Of a stretch of 64,000 nt of DNA, positions 30,641 to 41,034 are shown piece after piece. Source of the stretch: Cellvibrionaceae bacterium (lineage in GTDB: Bacteria; Pseudomonadota; Gammaproteobacteria; Pseudomonadales; Cellvibrionaceae). The notes under the pieces are model-generated. The model ran no database searches and was not told the origin of the DNA. It worked only from the letters and a program-made list of their open reading frames with translations. Numbering within the stretch: the first letter of the stretch is position 1; every line of letters starts with the position of its first letter. Location: NCBI GenBank assembly GCA_024707385.1, contig JANPZW010000009.1, positions 372,001 to 436,000 on the forward strand, in the 5' to 3' direction. A program made the position numbers and the translations under genes.

Positions 30641-32383
30641 TTACAACTTGCCGACGCCCGCGTGAGTTTTCACGATAGCGGGAACATCTCCGGCATTATC
30701 CAGCAACACGCCGCTCGCGCCATTCACGCTGCAGCCGGCAACTGTGCCATTCAAGTCGCCGCGCTGCCAGTTCTGCGGCACATGGTGAGCGCCGCCACTG
30801 CTGGGGGTTCGGGTATAAGTGCCGCCCTCCCAGATATTGCCGTTGGCGACCCAGCATCCAGGCACATCGGAATCCGTCGATGACAGGAGCGGATTATTGG
30901 TGTTTTTAAAGTAGTTGTTTTGCACCAATGCTTTGCCATCCGCGCGCGCATTGATGTAGTGGATCTGATTCACCGAGCGGTTGTTTTCCCAATAGTTGTT
31001 GAACATGTGAATCGTTGCGCGACGCAACAGCGGTGTGCGCTGCTCAATATTTTCGTAGAAGTTGTGATGGAAGACGATGAAATTGTTGCCGTCCGGATCG
31101 TCGTTCGCACCAATCAAACCACCGCGACTGGAATTCCTGAAATGGTTGTAGGAAACCGTCACATAAGTGGTGTCATTTTTCATATCGAGCAGAGAATCGT
31201 AACCGTCGGATTCACCACCGGACGCCTCCAGGGTGTTGCGGTCAATCCAGATACGCGTCTGCGGTCCGCCCTCAATAGCAATTGCGTCGCCGCCGTTGGA
31301 GATTGGCGAGCCCGATTTTTTCACGTTCTTCACGTGCACGTTGCGAATGATGATGTTCTCGGAAGCGCGGATGAAAATACCCAGTTGATCGAATACCGCG
31401 CTGTTGCCCACACCTATAAGGGAAATATTGGAGACGCCCTTGAACTGGACCCGATCCGCCGCGGTGTCGCAACTTCCGGTAACCCGGCTGGTATTGCCGT
31501 GGTTGATGGTGCCGTTGACCATGATGATCAGCGGCGTGCTGGTGGAAGCGCGCTGGCAGATCGCCCGGTGTATGTCGGTGCCCGTGCTGGCATATACCAC
31601 CTGCCCGCCCTGTCCACCGGTGACCGCGTTGCCGTAGCCGACAAATTGGGAAATGTTCATTCTCGGCATATTGCCGCTGCCCCCATTGCCGCTTGAGCTG
31701 GATGAGCTGGAACTGCTACTCGAACTGGATGAGGACGAAGAAGAAGACGAAGAAGAAGACGAAGAACCGGAACACGTCTGCGCAGACGACGCAGGTCCGG
31801 AAATGGTGATGACATCAATATTGGCTATGCCTTCTGCGGCAACGCCCGTCAGCACCAAGCGATTTGAGCCGGCATTCAAGGCAATCTCCGCTGACTCCTC
31901 CACCCAACTGGACCAGCCGCCCGTGGGATTGAAAACAAAAGACGCGGCGCTGCCGGCGTTGCCATTGGCCGCTAAAACTCCCGATCGCGCCGCACTGGCG
32001 CCGTTGGCGTAACGGAATTTCACCGTGTAGACGCTGGCTTCCGAAGCCTGGATCAGCCACTCGATTTTAGAGCTGGCCGCATTTTGCACATCGATATAAC
32101 CGCTGCCGGTGTAGCCCGGATGTTCGGTATCCACACCGCCGGACGCGACACTGTAATCCGCGTAACAAAAGCCCGTTGTGGCTTCCTGGATGGTGGTGGA
32201 AATAACGGCGCTGCCGCTGGAACTGCTGCTTGAGGAACTGGAGGAGGAGCTGCTTGACGAACTGGAACTGCTGGAGGAACTGGAACTGCTGGAAGAGCTG
32301 GAGTTCGAAGGGTCCTTCTCTCCGCCACAGGCCGCCAGACCTGTGGCCATGATCCCCACGATCATGTATTGCAATGTTTTCAT
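30641..32383 (-). CDS. Secreted pectate lyase lipoprotein (CBM plus PL1, poly-Ser linkers)
   Basis: About 580 residues from the ATG at 32383 (TAGGTGAG upstream; a GTG at 32392 is less likely). The signal peptide ends in a lipobox (GLAACGG), so the protein is probably lipid-anchored. A first poly-Ser linker leads to a CBM35/6-like module (TGSGYIDV, YTVKFRYANG, NRLVLTGV, NIDVITISG), then a second poly-Ser linker, then a PL1 pectate lyase (GQGGQVVYAST, LDMKNDTTYVTVSYNHF, IVFHHNFYENIEQRTPLLR, IHMFNNYWEN). It cleaves polygalacturonate by beta-elimination, Ca-dependent in the family. Such Ser linkers are a hallmark of Cellvibrio-group hydrolases. It could supply the uronate genes at 44-51 kb. Confidence 0.93.
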   Translation of the reverse strand: MKTLQYMIVGIMATGLAACGGEKDPSNSSSSSSSSSSSSSSSSSSSSSSSSSSSSSGSAVISTTIQEATTGFCYADYSVASGGVDTEHPGYTGSGYIDVQNAASSKIEWLIQASEASVYTVKFRYANGASAARSGVLAANGNAGSAASFVFNPTGGWSSWVEESAEIALNAGSNRLVLTGVAAEGIANIDVITISGPASSAQTCSGSSSSSSSSSSSSSSSSSSSSSSSSSGNGGSGNMPRMNISQFVGYGNAVTGGQGGQVVYASTGTDIHRAICQRASTSTPLIIMVNGTINHGNTSRVTGSCDTAADRVQFKGVSNISLIGVGNSAVFDQLGIFIRASENIIIRNVHVKNVKKSGSPISNGGDAIAIEGGPQTRIWIDRNTLEASGGESDGYDSLLDMKNDTTYVTVSYNHFRNSSRGGLIGANDDPDGNNFIVFHHNFYENIEQRTPLLRRATIHMFNNYWENNRSVNQIHYINARADGKALVQNNYFKNTNNPLLSSTDSDVPGCWVANGNIWEGGTYTRTPSSGGAHHVPQNWQRGDLNGTVAGCSVNGASGVLLDNAGDVPAIVKTHAGVGKL

Positions 32384-32622
32384 TGGACTCACCTACGTAT
32401 TTTGTATTTGTACTGAGGCTTTCCGTGACCGCTCGGAGCGTCAGAGTCGAGCCATAGTATTGCGGATGAGGGATGCGGATTCGGTGACAGGCAACACAAA
32501 AACTGTTTTACCAAAATAAAAAATTGGTCAGACAGCCTGCTCATCGAAGATCCCAATGTAGGTGTGGCAGGATTGGGCGTTTAAGATAGCGGCCGATTGA
32601 TAACGAGATTTGCGAGGAAATA

Positions 32623-33960
32623 ATGCGGGAAAAGTTATTTGCGTGGCTGGAATCTTCTGGTTTCACGGTTACGCCTTTTATAGGCTCAATACTGATATTG
32701 CTGGTGATTCTGGTCACCGCCCTGGTGATTCATATACTGCTGCACCAGGGGATTCTCCGGTTTATGGAAACCTATGCCAAACAATCCCAGCGCTGGTGGC
32801 ACGCCGCCTTCTTCCGCCACAAGCTGTTTACCCGCCTCGCCCTGACACTGCAGGCGGTCATACTGCTGACCCAGGCGCGGATCTGGCTGGATACCGGCTC
32901 CCCCGCCCTGCCCGTCGTCGAAACATTCCTCTACCTGCTGGTGCTTTTGTTTTCCCTGCTCTCACTGTTTTCCACTTTGGATACAGTGGAGGATTTGCTG
33001 CTGAATTCACCGCAAGGCAAGCGATTGCCAGTGCGCGGAATTTTTCAGAGCATCAAATTAGCCGCCTTTATGCTGGCTCTGATTTACGCCATTTCGCTGC
33101 TGATCGGTAAATCACCGGCCATTTTGCTGAGCGGTTTGGGCGCCATGACCGCGGTACTGCTGCTGGTCTTTAAAGACCCCATTCTCGGTTTGGTCGCCGG
33201 CATCCAGCTCTCCGCCAACAATATGCTGGCTGTGGGGGATTGGCTGGAAATGCCGAAATACAATGCCGATGGCGATGTCATCGACATTAACTTGACCACC
33301 GTAAAAGTCAGAAACTGGGATAAAACCATCACCACAATTCCCACCTATGCGCTGATTTCTGATTCCTTTAAAAACTGGCGCGGCATGACGGAATCCGGCG
33401 GCAGACGCATTAAGCGCTCTATCAATATCGATGCTACCAGCGTGAAATTTTTGGATGAGAAGGATCTGGCCCAGCTGCGCAAAGCGCAGCTGCTGAGTGA
33501 CTATATTGAAAATAAAGTTGCCGAAATTCAGCGTTACAACGAAGAAAACAACTGCGATCCTGCGTCACCCGTTAACGGCCGTCGCCTGACCAACCTAGGC
33601 ACCTTCCGCGCGTACGTGACCGCTTATTTAAAGGCGAATCCAAACATCAATCCGACCATGACACAAATGGTCCGCCAACTCCAACCCGGCCCCGATGGCA
33701 TTCCTTTAGAGGTTTACGCCTTTACCGCGAGCACCGCATGGCTGGTTTATGAAGGCGTGCAGGCGGATATTTTTGACCACATTTTTGCCGTGCTGCCGGA
33801 ATTTGGCCTGCGCGTCTACCAAGCCCCCAGCGGCTACGACGTGCGCCACGCGCTCTATCAAGTGGGCAACCAAACGGCAGCGGCGCTGGAAAATGCCGCC
33901 CAAGCGGTCAGCTCACCGCCAGCCATCGCTGCAGATCACGGCCCCGACGCGGCGCGCTAA
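32623..33960 (+). CDS. Mechanosensitive channel, MscS family (YbdG-like)
   Basis: 445 residues. About five transmembrane helices lie in the first 190 residues (starting FIGSILILLVILVTALVIHILL), with a pore helix region LLSGLGAMTAVLLLVFKDPILGLVAGIQL and the MscS beta-domain start NMLAVGDWLEMP. The C-terminal cytoplasmic vestibule carries the YbdG-specific insert (SINIDATSVKFLDE, LTNLGTFRAYVTAYL), and length is close to Escherichia coli YbdG (about 415). It would release solutes on mild hypo-osmotic shock. GAGGAAATA before the ATG supports the start. Single gene. Confidence 0.92.
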   Translation: MREKLFAWLESSGFTVTPFIGSILILLVILVTALVIHILLHQGILRFMETYAKQSQRWWHAAFFRHKLFTRLALTLQAVILLTQARIWLDTGSPALPVVETFLYLLVLLFSLLSLFSTLDTVEDLLLNSPQGKRLPVRGIFQSIKLAAFMLALIYAISLLIGKSPAILLSGLGAMTAVLLLVFKDPILGLVAGIQLSANNMLAVGDWLEMPKYNADGDVIDINLTTVKVRNWDKTITTIPTYALISDSFKNWRGMTESGGRRIKRSINIDATSVKFLDEKDLAQLRKAQLLSDYIENKVAEIQRYNEENNCDPASPVNGRRLTNLGTFRAYVTAYLKANPNINPTMTQMVRQLQPGPDGIPLEVYAFTASTAWLVYEGVQADIFDHIFAVLPEFGLRVYQAPSGYDVRHALYQVGNQTAAALENAAQAVSSPPAIAADHGPDAAR

Positions 33961-34046
33961 AAGGTGTTTTGACGGAGCTATTTACGATTGGACGAGAGTT
34001 TATTTTCATCTGGATGGACGAAACCAAACTTTCATTTGGACGCCCG

Positions 34047-34757
34047 TTAAACCGCCCCACAACATTTTTTATATTTTTTGCCGCTGCCGCAGGGACAGGG
34101 TTCGTTTGGACCGGTTTTGGGTTGGGCGCGCACGAAAGGTAAGATCTGTGCTGTCGGCCCAGCGCGCGGTTGGCTCGGCGGCGCCGAGTGCGCGCGTTGC
34201 GACAGCCAATAAGCATGCAGGGCGCGGGCGGCGGGTTCTATTTCTTGTTTCAGGGCTTCAATTTCGTGATCCGCAAAGTCGACAAGCAGTTCTTCACCCT
34301 CTTCCGAGCCAAACAGGGCGATACAGCTGAAGTGGGCCTGAAGATCTTCCGGCAGATTCAGCCAATCCTGGCTGCCCAAAGCGATGCCGCGCATATAGCC
34401 ACCGCACCAGAGCGACACCACTTCCACGGGCTCACCCTGTTCCATATCCACTAATACTAGCGCTTGGAAATCCTCCGGCTGCTCCATCAACACTTCCGCA
34501 TTGTCATTCATGATGCCCATGACAATTTGCATAAAGCGCCCAACCTCTTCCTTGCTCTCCCAGTTGGGCATCTGCTCCGCACCACCCCAAATTTCCGGCA
34601 GCCACTCGCTGGGCATGATCATATCCGGACCGGACACTATGGCCGTTAGAAAGCCATCCAATTCCGATACGCTGACGATGGAATCGTCGGTGGCGTATTT
34701 TTCGAATATGGCGTCGATAAAATCCAGATCTTCATCGGTGATGGGTTGGTCATTCAT
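34047..34757 (-). CDS. YecA/UPF0149-family protein with SEC-C zinc motif
   Basis: 236 residues from the ATG at 34757; upstream TTG codons in frame are less likely. The first part (about 1-180) is an acidic helical UPF0149/YecA domain ([21 protein letters not shown]), and the last 20 residues are the SEC-C metal-binding tail ([13 protein letters not shown]) found in SecA and several ribosome- or SecA-associated proteins. The function of the fused family is not settled; YecA of Escherichia coli binds SecB/ribosome-linked partners through this tail. Convergent with the channel gene. Confidence 0.88.
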   Translation of the reverse strand: MNDQPITDEDLDFIDAIFEKYATDDSIVSVSELDGFLTAIVSGPDMIMPSEWLPEIWGGAEQMPNWESKEEVGRFMQIVMGIMNDNAEVLMEQPEDFQALVLVDMEQGEPVEVVSLWCGGYMRGIALGSQDWLNLPEDLQAHFSCIALFGSEEGEELLVDFADHEIEALKQEIEPAARALHAYWLSQRAHSAPPSQPRAGPTAQILPFVRAQPKTGPNEPCPCGSGKKYKKCCGAV

Positions 34758-34943
34758 CTGCTGTAGTTCCAATAAAATGCGGTTCGCCCGCAACAATTTG
34801 TCTCAATTTTCTCGACCGCCAAGATTACGCCTTCAAGCATCGCGGTGATACCGGTATTTGCATGCCAGCACGCAGTCTGTGGTTGAATGCGGCACAATCT
34901 GCCACCGACGACTTACCGCTCCAAGCCTCAGGAGGATTCCACC

Positions 34944-35645
34944 ATGCTCACCCCAACGCTGGATTTGATCCAACAACATTTCCCGCCGAAAAATCCCGAG
35001 CACCTTCAGCTCTACTCCATGCCCACTCCCAACGGCCAGAAAGTGTCGATTTTGTTGGAAGAACTAGAGCTGGATTACGACCCACACTACGTGGATATCA
35101 CCAAAAACGAACAATTTCACCCGGCTTTTTTGGCGCTGAGCCCCAACAATAAAATTCCCGCCCTGCTCGATCCCCAAGGACCCAATGGAAAACCTTTGGC
35201 GTTATTCGAATCCGGCGCAATTCTGCTCTATCTCGCGGAAAAAACCGGACGCTTTTTGCCGTCGGATGCAGCGCTTCGTTACCAGACGATTCAATGGTTG
35301 ATGTTTCAGATGGGCGGTATAGGCCCTATGTTCGGTCAATTGGGATTCTTCCATCACTTCGCCGGCCGCGAAGTCAAAGATCCCATTCCGCGCGAGCGCT
35401 ACACCAAAGAAACAACGCGTTTACTGAGGGTATTGAATCAACAATTAACCGGTAAAAAATGGGTGATGGGTGAGGAATACACCATCGCCGATATCGCGAT
35501 ATTTCCCTGGGTCAACACGCTGATTGAATTTTACGATGCCGGTGACGTGGTGGGCATTCAACAATTCCCGGAAATTCTGCGCGCCCGCCAACAATTCAAC
35601 GCCCGTCCGGCGGTGGAGCGCGGCAAACGAGTACCATCGAATTAA
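34944..35645 (+). CDS. Glutathione S-transferase (YfcG/YghU-like)
   Basis: 233 residues from the ATG at 34944, preceded by AGGAGGA. The N-terminal thioredoxin-fold domain carries TPNGQKVSILLEEL and the cis-proline and FESGAILLYLAEK motif for glutathione binding; the helical C-terminal domain has ADIAIFPWV. The TPNGQK region places it with the Nu-class YfcG/YghU group, which bind two glutathiones or trypanothione-like disulfides and act as disulfide reductases. Convergent with the biotin operon. Confidence 0.9.
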   Translation: MLTPTLDLIQQHFPPKNPEHLQLYSMPTPNGQKVSILLEELELDYDPHYVDITKNEQFHPAFLALSPNNKIPALLDPQGPNGKPLALFESGAILLYLAEKTGRFLPSDAALRYQTIQWLMFQMGGIGPMFGQLGFFHHFAGREVKDPIPRERYTKETTRLLRVLNQQLTGKKWVMGEEYTIADIAIFPWVNTLIEFYDAGDVVGIQQFPEILRARQQFNARPAVERGKRVPSN

Positions 35646-35663
35646 CCCACGCCCCCCTCCCGG

Positions 35664-35684
35664 CCGCCCCTTGCCAGGGGGCGG
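35664..35684. terminator. GC-rich hairpin between GST and bioD
   Basis: Arms CCGCCCC and GGGGCGG around a seven-base loop in the 45-base gap between two convergent genes. There is no U-run on either side, so it is a weak or factor-dependent terminator at best. Confidence 0.45.
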
Positions 35685-35690
35685 ATGGTG

Positions 35691-36373
35691 CTATCCGATG
35701 AGCCCATCCATTTTCAGATACTCCGCCGCCGTCTCCACGCTCACCGGCGCCAACGCAGGGATCACTCCCAAACAAGGTGCCCGCAGTTGTGTTTTGAGAG
35801 TGGCGATGTTCTCGGCTTTTGAGTCCATGTCCGGGTCTATTTCACTGGCAACCCACCCGGCCAGCACCAAACCATCGCGTTGAATCGCTTCGGCGGTGAG
35901 GAGGGCGTGGTTCAGGCAGCCCAGGCGCAGGCCGATGACGAGGATAACGGGGGTTTGCAGTTGGACGGCAAGTCCGCTGAGATTTTCTCGGTCGTTGATA
36001 GGGACGCACCAGCCGCCGGCGCCTTCAATCAGGCGCAGATCCGCCGGTTGCATCAGGGTGCCGCGACAAAGGCCGACCAGACGGTCCAGACTCAGCCGAC
36101 GACCTTCTTCCAACGCCGCGATATGTGGTGCTTTTGCAGCGCGCAGAGCGATGGGATTGATTTGCTCATAGGGTATTTGCACGCTGCTGTGGGTCTGCAA
36201 CAGCAGCGCATCGTCATTGCGCAGCCTTGCGGCGTGGACTCGCAGCCTGCCGCTACCGGTTTCAGGCCGAACGCCTTGCGGCCTTGTTGGGCTGCCAAGT
36301 GCAGCAGTGCGGCAGTGACCAAGGTTTTACCCACACCTGTGTCGGTGCCGGTCACAAAATAAGTGTTTTTCAT
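35691..36373 (-). CDS. bioD: Dethiobiotin synthetase (one frameshift)
   Basis: ATP-dependent closure of the ureido ring from 7,8-diaminopelargonate and CO2. The first frame begins [19 protein letters not shown] with the P-loop GTDTGVGKT. The second has [28 protein letters not shown] and [18 protein letters not shown], all core BioD motifs. The break is near 36221-36232, where one base appears missing (joined reading [12 protein letters not shown]). Whole length about 228 residues, normal. The start overlaps the bioHC stop as ATGA. Confidence 0.92.
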
Positions 36374-37866
36374 GGTTTTCTGGCCCTCACCAGCAGGACA
36401 TCGTAGGTCGCGGGCAACTTGCCGTCCGCATTGCGACAGCGCTCATAAGCCTCTTCCAACTGAAGCAGCTGACGCCTCGCGGTGAGGCCGGGACGGCTGC
36501 CGGGATTGATGTTGTGGGCGCCTATGCCTTTGAGTTCGCGCAGTAGTGGCATGAGAGCGTCGTATTGCGCCACCAACGGATAACGTTGCAACTGTATTTG
36601 GACAAAGCCAGCTGCTTCCAGCGCTTTGCGCACGGCATCCGGTGCATGGAAATGGTTGACGTGGGTGTAGGAGTCGACGTTTTGCCAAGCTTTTTTCAGC
36701 TCTTGCAGGGTGTCCGGCCCGAGGGTGGAAAACACCAGTTCGCCGCCCGCCTGAAGCACTCGATAAGCTTCCCGCGCGACACGGCGCAAATCATGGCACC
36801 ACTGAAAAGCAAGGCTCGACACTATCCCACCCAGCGACGCCTCCCCCAACGGCAGAGCTTCCGCATCCGCCACCAGCCCGTTTGCCGCAGGCAGTTTCTG
36901 TTTGGCGAGTTGCACCATCGGCTGAGCGAGATCGGCCAGTAACAACTCTCCATCGGCAAAGGTTTTTGCCAGCAATTCAGCCATATACCCAGTGCCACAA
37001 CCGATGTCGAGCACAGGTTTGTTACTGGCCGAACACCATTCGCGCAGATCCTGAGCCACACGACGCTGAATATGCGCGTACTGATCGTAGGTTCCGGCCG
37101 CCTCACCAAACGAGCGCGCCACACGGCGCTTATCGAGCGGTGGGGAAAGCCAATTTAGGATCTTTCGCGCGATGACTTCCGGCTCGGCCAAATGAGGTGC
37201 ATGAGCGGTTTGCGGCAGCACGTCCACCTCGGCCGCGGACGGCAACAGGCCGCGCAAACGGTCTGCGGCTGCCGCGGGTACCAACGCATCCGCCGCGCCA
37301 AATACGTGATATTGAGGGATGCGCAACTCGGCCAGGACACCGCGATTATCCAGCTGCTCCAGCCAGCGCAACCCCTGCCCCCAAACGGCTTGTTGGTCCG
37401 GCTGCGGCGGGGTCTGTTGGCGCAGATGCTGAGCCACAACTTTGCGTTTGCGGTCGCCGAGCGCCTGCAAAGCGCAAAAACGCGTCCAGGTCGCAGTCGC
37501 ATCGGCTTCAAAATCGCGATAAAACTGGGCGAAGGTAGCGGGCGCCATCGCCTCGGGCCAATCGTCGCGGGCGACAAATACCGCGTTGCTGGCGATGGTG
37601 ATCAGCGCTTGGATCTTCTGGGGATTACGGTGGGCCAACTGCGTGGCGAGCATGCCGCCTAAGGACCAGCCCACCAGCACACAACGCGGTGGCAACTGAG
37701 ACGACACTTGGTCGAGAAATACTTCAAGCGCCACCAACTCGTTGCTGGCGCGGCCAAAGCCCGGCAGCTCAATAAAATGATGATGGCCGGGCAGCCGTTC
37801 GCAAAGGGGCTGCCAGAGGCTGGCGTCGCTGCCCCAGCCGTGAAGAAAAACCCACTGTTCAGACAC
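36370..37866 (-). CDS. bioHC: Bifunctional BioH-BioC fusion (pimeloyl-ACP esterase and malonyl-ACP methyltransferase)
   Basis: 498 residues from a GTG at 37866 that overlaps the bioF stop (GTGTCTGA). Residues about 1-240 form an alpha/beta hydrolase with the GWSLGG nucleophile elbow, AADALVP for the acid and [10 protein letters not shown] for the His: BioH, which removes the methyl ester from pimeloyl-ACP. Residues about 245-498 form a SAM methyltransferase ([25 protein letters not shown]): BioC, which caps malonyl-ACP. One chain thus opens and closes the methyl-ester disguise of pimelate synthesis. I recall the same fusion from Saccharophagus and Teredinibacter. Confidence 0.93.
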   Translation of the reverse strand: MSEQWVFLHGWGSDASLWQPLCERLPGHHHFIELPGFGRASNELVALEVFLDQVSSQLPPRCVLVGWSLGGMLATQLAHRNPQKIQALITIASNAVFVARDDWPEAMAPATFAQFYRDFEADATATWTRFCALQALGDRKRKVVAQHLRQQTPPQPDQQAVWGQGLRWLEQLDNRGVLAELRIPQYHVFGAADALVPAAAADRLRGLLPSAAEVDVLPQTAHAPHLAEPEVIARKILNWLSPPLDKRRVARSFGEAAGTYDQYAHIQRRVAQDLREWCSASNKPVLDIGCGTGYMAELLAKTFADGELLLADLAQPMVQLAKQKLPAANGLVADAEALPLGEASLGGIVSSLAFQWCHDLRRVAREAYRVLQAGGELVFSTLGPDTLQELKKAWQNVDSYTHVNHFHAPDAVRKALEAAGFVQIQLQRYPLVAQYDALMPLLRELKGIGAHNINPGSRPGLTARRQLLQLEEAYERCRNADGKLPATYDVLLVRARKP

Positions 37867-39045
37867 CCGCTTCTCCCACCACTCGCCAACTCTCCTGCAG
37901 CGCGTCGAGAAGACCATCCACCTGGACCTCGCTATGCGCGGCCGACAAAGTCACCCGCAAACGCGCGGTGCCTTCCGGGACAGTCGGCGGACGAATGGCG
38001 CTGACCCAATAGCCGCGCTCGCGCAGCTGCTCGGCCAAACGCAAAGCGCGGGCGTCGTCGCCGACAATAATGGGCTGAATGGCTGAGGGAGACGGCCAGA
38101 GTTCAAGGCCGAGAGATTCCGCACCGGCGCGGAAACGCTGCACCAGTTTGTGCAAATGTTCCCGCCGTTCCCCCTCTTCCTGTAGCAAACGCAAAGCCGC
38201 GCGCGTCGCGGCGGCCACGGCCGGCGGAATCGCTGTGGTGTAAATGTAGGGCCGGGCGAACTGGATGAGAGACTCAATCAACGCCTCACTGCCGGCGACA
38301 AAAGCGCCATAGGAACCGAAAGCTTTGCCCAAGGTGCCCATCAAAATTGGCACTTGGTTTTCGCCCAAACCGAAATGCTCCAAACAACCCGCCCCGGTGG
38401 CGCCGAGACATCCCATGCCGTGGGCATCGTCCACCATCAGCCAGGCATCAAACTCTTGCGCCAAACGCGCGAGGTCGGGCAAGGGGCCAGGTCGCCGTCC
38501 ATGCTGAATACCCCGTCCACCAGAATCATCTTATGGCGGCTATCACACGCCTGGAGCTGCTGGCGCAAATGATCGATATCGTTGTGACGAAAACGCTGGA
38601 AACGCGCGCCGGAGAGCAAACCGGCATCCAGCAGTGAAGCGTGATTTAAACGATCCTCAAACACCGCATCACCGCGGCCGATCAAGGCAGTGACTGCGCC
38701 CAGGTTCGCCATATAACCGGTGGAAAAGAGCAGCGCACGCGGCCGCCCGGTGAACTGGGCGAGCTCTTCTTCCAGCAGGTGATGTTCTTGCGAATGACCG
38801 CAGACCAGATGGGAGGCACCGCTGCCGACGCCATAGCGTTCAGCCGCTTTTTGAAAGGCTTCCAGGACTTTGGGGTGGTTAGCGAGACCGAGATAATCAT
38901 TGCTGCAAAAGCCGATCAGCTGGCGACCATCCACTTGGATTTCCGCCTGCTGCGGCGACTGCACCACCGGGCGCACGCGATAGCGGTTCAGCGCGCGGCG
39001 CTCCGCCAACCGCTGTTGCAGAGTGTGTTCGAGAGATAGCGACAT
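37859..39045 (-). CDS. bioF: 8-amino-7-oxononanoate synthase (one frameshift)
   Basis: A PLP enzyme condensing pimeloyl-ACP (or -CoA) with alanine. The first frame has [26 protein letters not shown] and [14 protein letters not shown]. The second has [14 protein letters not shown], the lysine segment [13 protein letters not shown] and [15 protein letters not shown]. The break is near 38480-38487, where one base is missing (joined reading [20 protein letters not shown]). The full length of about 395 residues is normal. It lies 36 bases after bioB and overlaps bioHC. Confidence 0.95.
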
Positions 39046-39081
39046 ATCAGTACCAGAACGCGCCGCCGCAGCGGCGGCGAA

Positions 39082-40134
39082 TCAGCCGGCAGCGTTGTAG
39101 AAAACCTTGTCCTGTTGCGCCGCTTGCACCCGATCCAACAAGGCGTGAGCTTCCGCCTCATCGCTGTGTTCGACTTCGTAGGCTTCCGGCTGAATGCCCA
39201 GCTTAGTGAACAGCTGGCGGTCTTTGTCGGCTTCCGGGTTAGGCGTGGTGAGCAGTTTGGCGCCGTAGAAAATGGAGTTGGCGCCGGCAAAGAAAGCCAG
39301 GGCCTGGGTTTGTTCGTTCATTTCTTCGCGCCCGGCGGACAGGCGCACGTGCGATTTCGGCATCAAAATGCGGGCAACGGCGATGGTGCGGATAAATTCA
39401 AAGGCATCCAGCTCCTGCTCATCCGCCAGGGGTGTCCCCTCCACTCGCACCAACATATTGATGGGCACTGACTCCGGGTGCTCCGGCATATTGGCCAACT
39501 GCTGTAGCAAACCGGCACGGTCGTTCACTTCTTCGCCCATGCCGACGATGCCGCCGCAGCAGACCTTCATGCCCGCAGCGCGGACGTTGGCGAGGGTTTC
39601 CAGGCGATCCTGGTAGGTGCGCGTGGTGATGATCTCGCCGTAAAACTCCGGCGAGGTATCCAGATTGTGGTTGTAATAATCGAGGCCGGCATCGGCCAAT
39701 GTCTGGGCTTGGTCTGCCGACAGCATGCCCAGGGTCATACAGGTTTCCAGCCCCAAGCCCTTTACTCCTTGCACCATGGAAGTGACGTAGGGCAGGTCTT
39801 TGTCCTTCGGTGAACGCCAGGCCGCTCCCATACAGAAACGGGTGGCGCCACTGGCTTTGGCGGCGCGGGCTTCTTCGATCACTTTTTCCACCGCCATCAA
39901 CTTTTCCCGTTCCAGACCGGTGTCGTAGCGCGCGCTCTGCGGGCAGTAGGCGCAATCTTCCGGGCAGGCGCCGGTTTTAATCGAGCACAAAGTACTCACC
40001 TGCACTTCATTGGGATTGAAGAACTGGCGGTGAATGGTTTGGGCTTGGAACAACAAATCGTTGAAAGGCAGATTAAAAAGGGCGAGGATCTGATCGCGCG
40101 TCCAGTCGTGACGCACCGTCTGAGAAACGGACAT
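39082..40134 (-). CDS. bioB: Biotin synthase
   Basis: 350 residues. A radical SAM enzyme inserting sulfur into dethiobiotin. The CxxxCxxC cluster motif is ACPEDCAYC, and [10 protein letters not shown] and the [13 protein letters not shown] tail are typical. The ATG at 40134 was chosen over an upstream in-frame codon at 40194 because an AGGA precedes it and the promoter lies at 40177-40204. First gene of bioB-bioF-bioHC-bioD; bioA is not in the window. Confidence 0.97.
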   Translation of the reverse strand: MSVSQTVRHDWTRDQILALFNLPFNDLLFQAQTIHRQFFNPNEVQVSTLCSIKTGACPEDCAYCPQSARYDTGLEREKLMAVEKVIEEARAAKASGATRFCMGAAWRSPKDKDLPYVTSMVQGVKGLGLETCMTLGMLSADQAQTLADAGLDYYNHNLDTSPEFYGEIITTRTYQDRLETLANVRAAGMKVCCGGIVGMGEEVNDRAGLLQQLANMPEHPESVPINMLVRVEGTPLADEQELDAFEFIRTIAVARILMPKSHVRLSAGREEMNEQTQALAFFAGANSIFYGAKLLTTPNPEADKDRQLFTKLGIQPEAYEVEHSDEAEAHALLDRVQAAQQDKVFYNAAG

Positions 40135-40176
40135 GGGAATTCCTACGGGAAACCGGGGATGAAGAGTGTCCGCGAC

Positions 40177-40204
40177 ATCATAGGCGGAATCCAATCTCTG
40201 TCAA
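40177..40204 (-). promoter_or_regulatory. Sigma-70 promoter of the biotin operon
   Basis: On the minus strand, TTGACA, 16 bases, then TATGAT: a perfect -35 and a near-perfect -10. The -35 sits inside the right half of the BirA-type operator, so bound repressor would block polymerase directly. Confidence 0.8.
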
Positions 40205-40230
40205 CCGGAAAAGGAACTTCAGGTTTACAC
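40198..40230. promoter_or_regulatory. BirA-type biotin operator
   Basis: CTGTCAACC, 15 bases, GGTTTACAC: a close match to the proteobacterial BirA site TTGTAAACC-N14/16-GGTTTACAA. It sits in the bioB-comF divergent gap, overlaps the bioB -35, and ends on the base before the comF ATG. It implies that this organism has a BirA with a DNA-binding domain; that gene is not in the window. Confidence 0.85.
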
Positions 40231-40935
40231 ATGAATATCAGCCCACATCTCTATCGCATCCTGCCCCACCGCTGCATGCTCTGCCAGAGCAGATCCACGA
40301 TGGGAATTATCTGCGCTCACTGCCACACCGACCTGCCGCGCAACCTGCACTGCTGCCACACCTGCGCCCTGCCGCTGACGGCCAGCCAACCCCTGTGTGG
40401 CGATTGCCTCGCGCGGCCTAAATCCTACCGTCTCACCTGTTGCCCACTGCTCTACCGCCACCCGGTGGATCATCTGGTGCTGCGCTTGAAAAAGCGCGAC
40501 CCTCACACCTGGGCCAGCGCCCTTGTTCCAATTCTGGAAACGGAATTGAGCAATCACTATCAAGCCGAATCCTGGCCCAACCTATTGGTTCCCGTGCCCA
40601 GCCACCCCCTCACCCGCTTTAAGCGAGGTTTCAATCAAGCTCATGCGCTGGCGCATATGCTCGGCAAAACCACCGCCATTCCGGTCGCACCTCTGGTCGC
40701 TCGCCGGGGCAAAGTCCGCCAGCAAAAAACTCTCGACCGCAAAACACGTTTCGCCAATCTACGCGACGCTTTTACCTGCACCACCCACCTGTCCGGAGAA
40801 ACCATCGCGGTTATAGATGACGTCATCACTACGGGTGCAACAGCGGAGTTGATGAGTACTTGCCTGTTAAAAGCGGGCGCTGGGGAAGTGCATATCTGGG
40901 CGCTGGCGCGCACGCCCAAACCCGGCAGTCGATAG
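40231..40935 (+). CDS. comF: ComF-family phosphoribosyltransferase-like protein
   Basis: 234 residues from the ATG at 40231; the open frame extends upstream to 40030 only because it is antisense to bioB. N-terminal cysteine pairs (CMLC, CAHC, CHTC, CGDC) form the ComF zinc-finger region, and the C-terminal half is a PRTase-like domain with VPVPSHPLTRFKRGFNQA and VIDDVITTGAT. ComF proteins are needed for DNA uptake in naturally competent bacteria, probably acting on incoming single strands; GntX in Escherichia coli is the homologue. Its start codon abuts the BirA operator, so bound BirA could affect it too. Confidence 0.92.
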   Translation: MNISPHLYRILPHRCMLCQSRSTMGIICAHCHTDLPRNLHCCHTCALPLTASQPLCGDCLARPKSYRLTCCPLLYRHPVDHLVLRLKKRDPHTWASALVPILETELSNHYQAESWPNLLVPVPSHPLTRFKRGFNQAHALAHMLGKTTAIPVAPLVARRGKVRQQKTLDRKTRFANLRDAFTCTTHLSGETIAVIDDVITTGATAELMSTCLLKAGAGEVHIWALARTPKPGSR

Positions 40936-41034
40936 GCGGCAAATGCAGAACGGCGCCACCACATTGGCGCAAACGCCAGAGGCCAACAATACTTATCCGA
41001 TTGATTCAACCGCCTGAACGGATGCCTTATTTCA

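Noticed and set aside
31653..32012. Open frame antisense to the pectate lyase gene rich in Leu, Glu and Asp
   Set aside because: It is the reverse reading of the poly-Ser linker codons; the acidic repeats follow from that composition, and the sense strand is a clear enzyme.
36370..39045. Reading bioF and bioD as pseudogenes and biotin synthesis as lost
   Set aside because: Each has a single missing base with all motifs intact on both sides, bioB and bioHC are undamaged, and the BirA operator is well preserved. This fits sequencing error better than decay.
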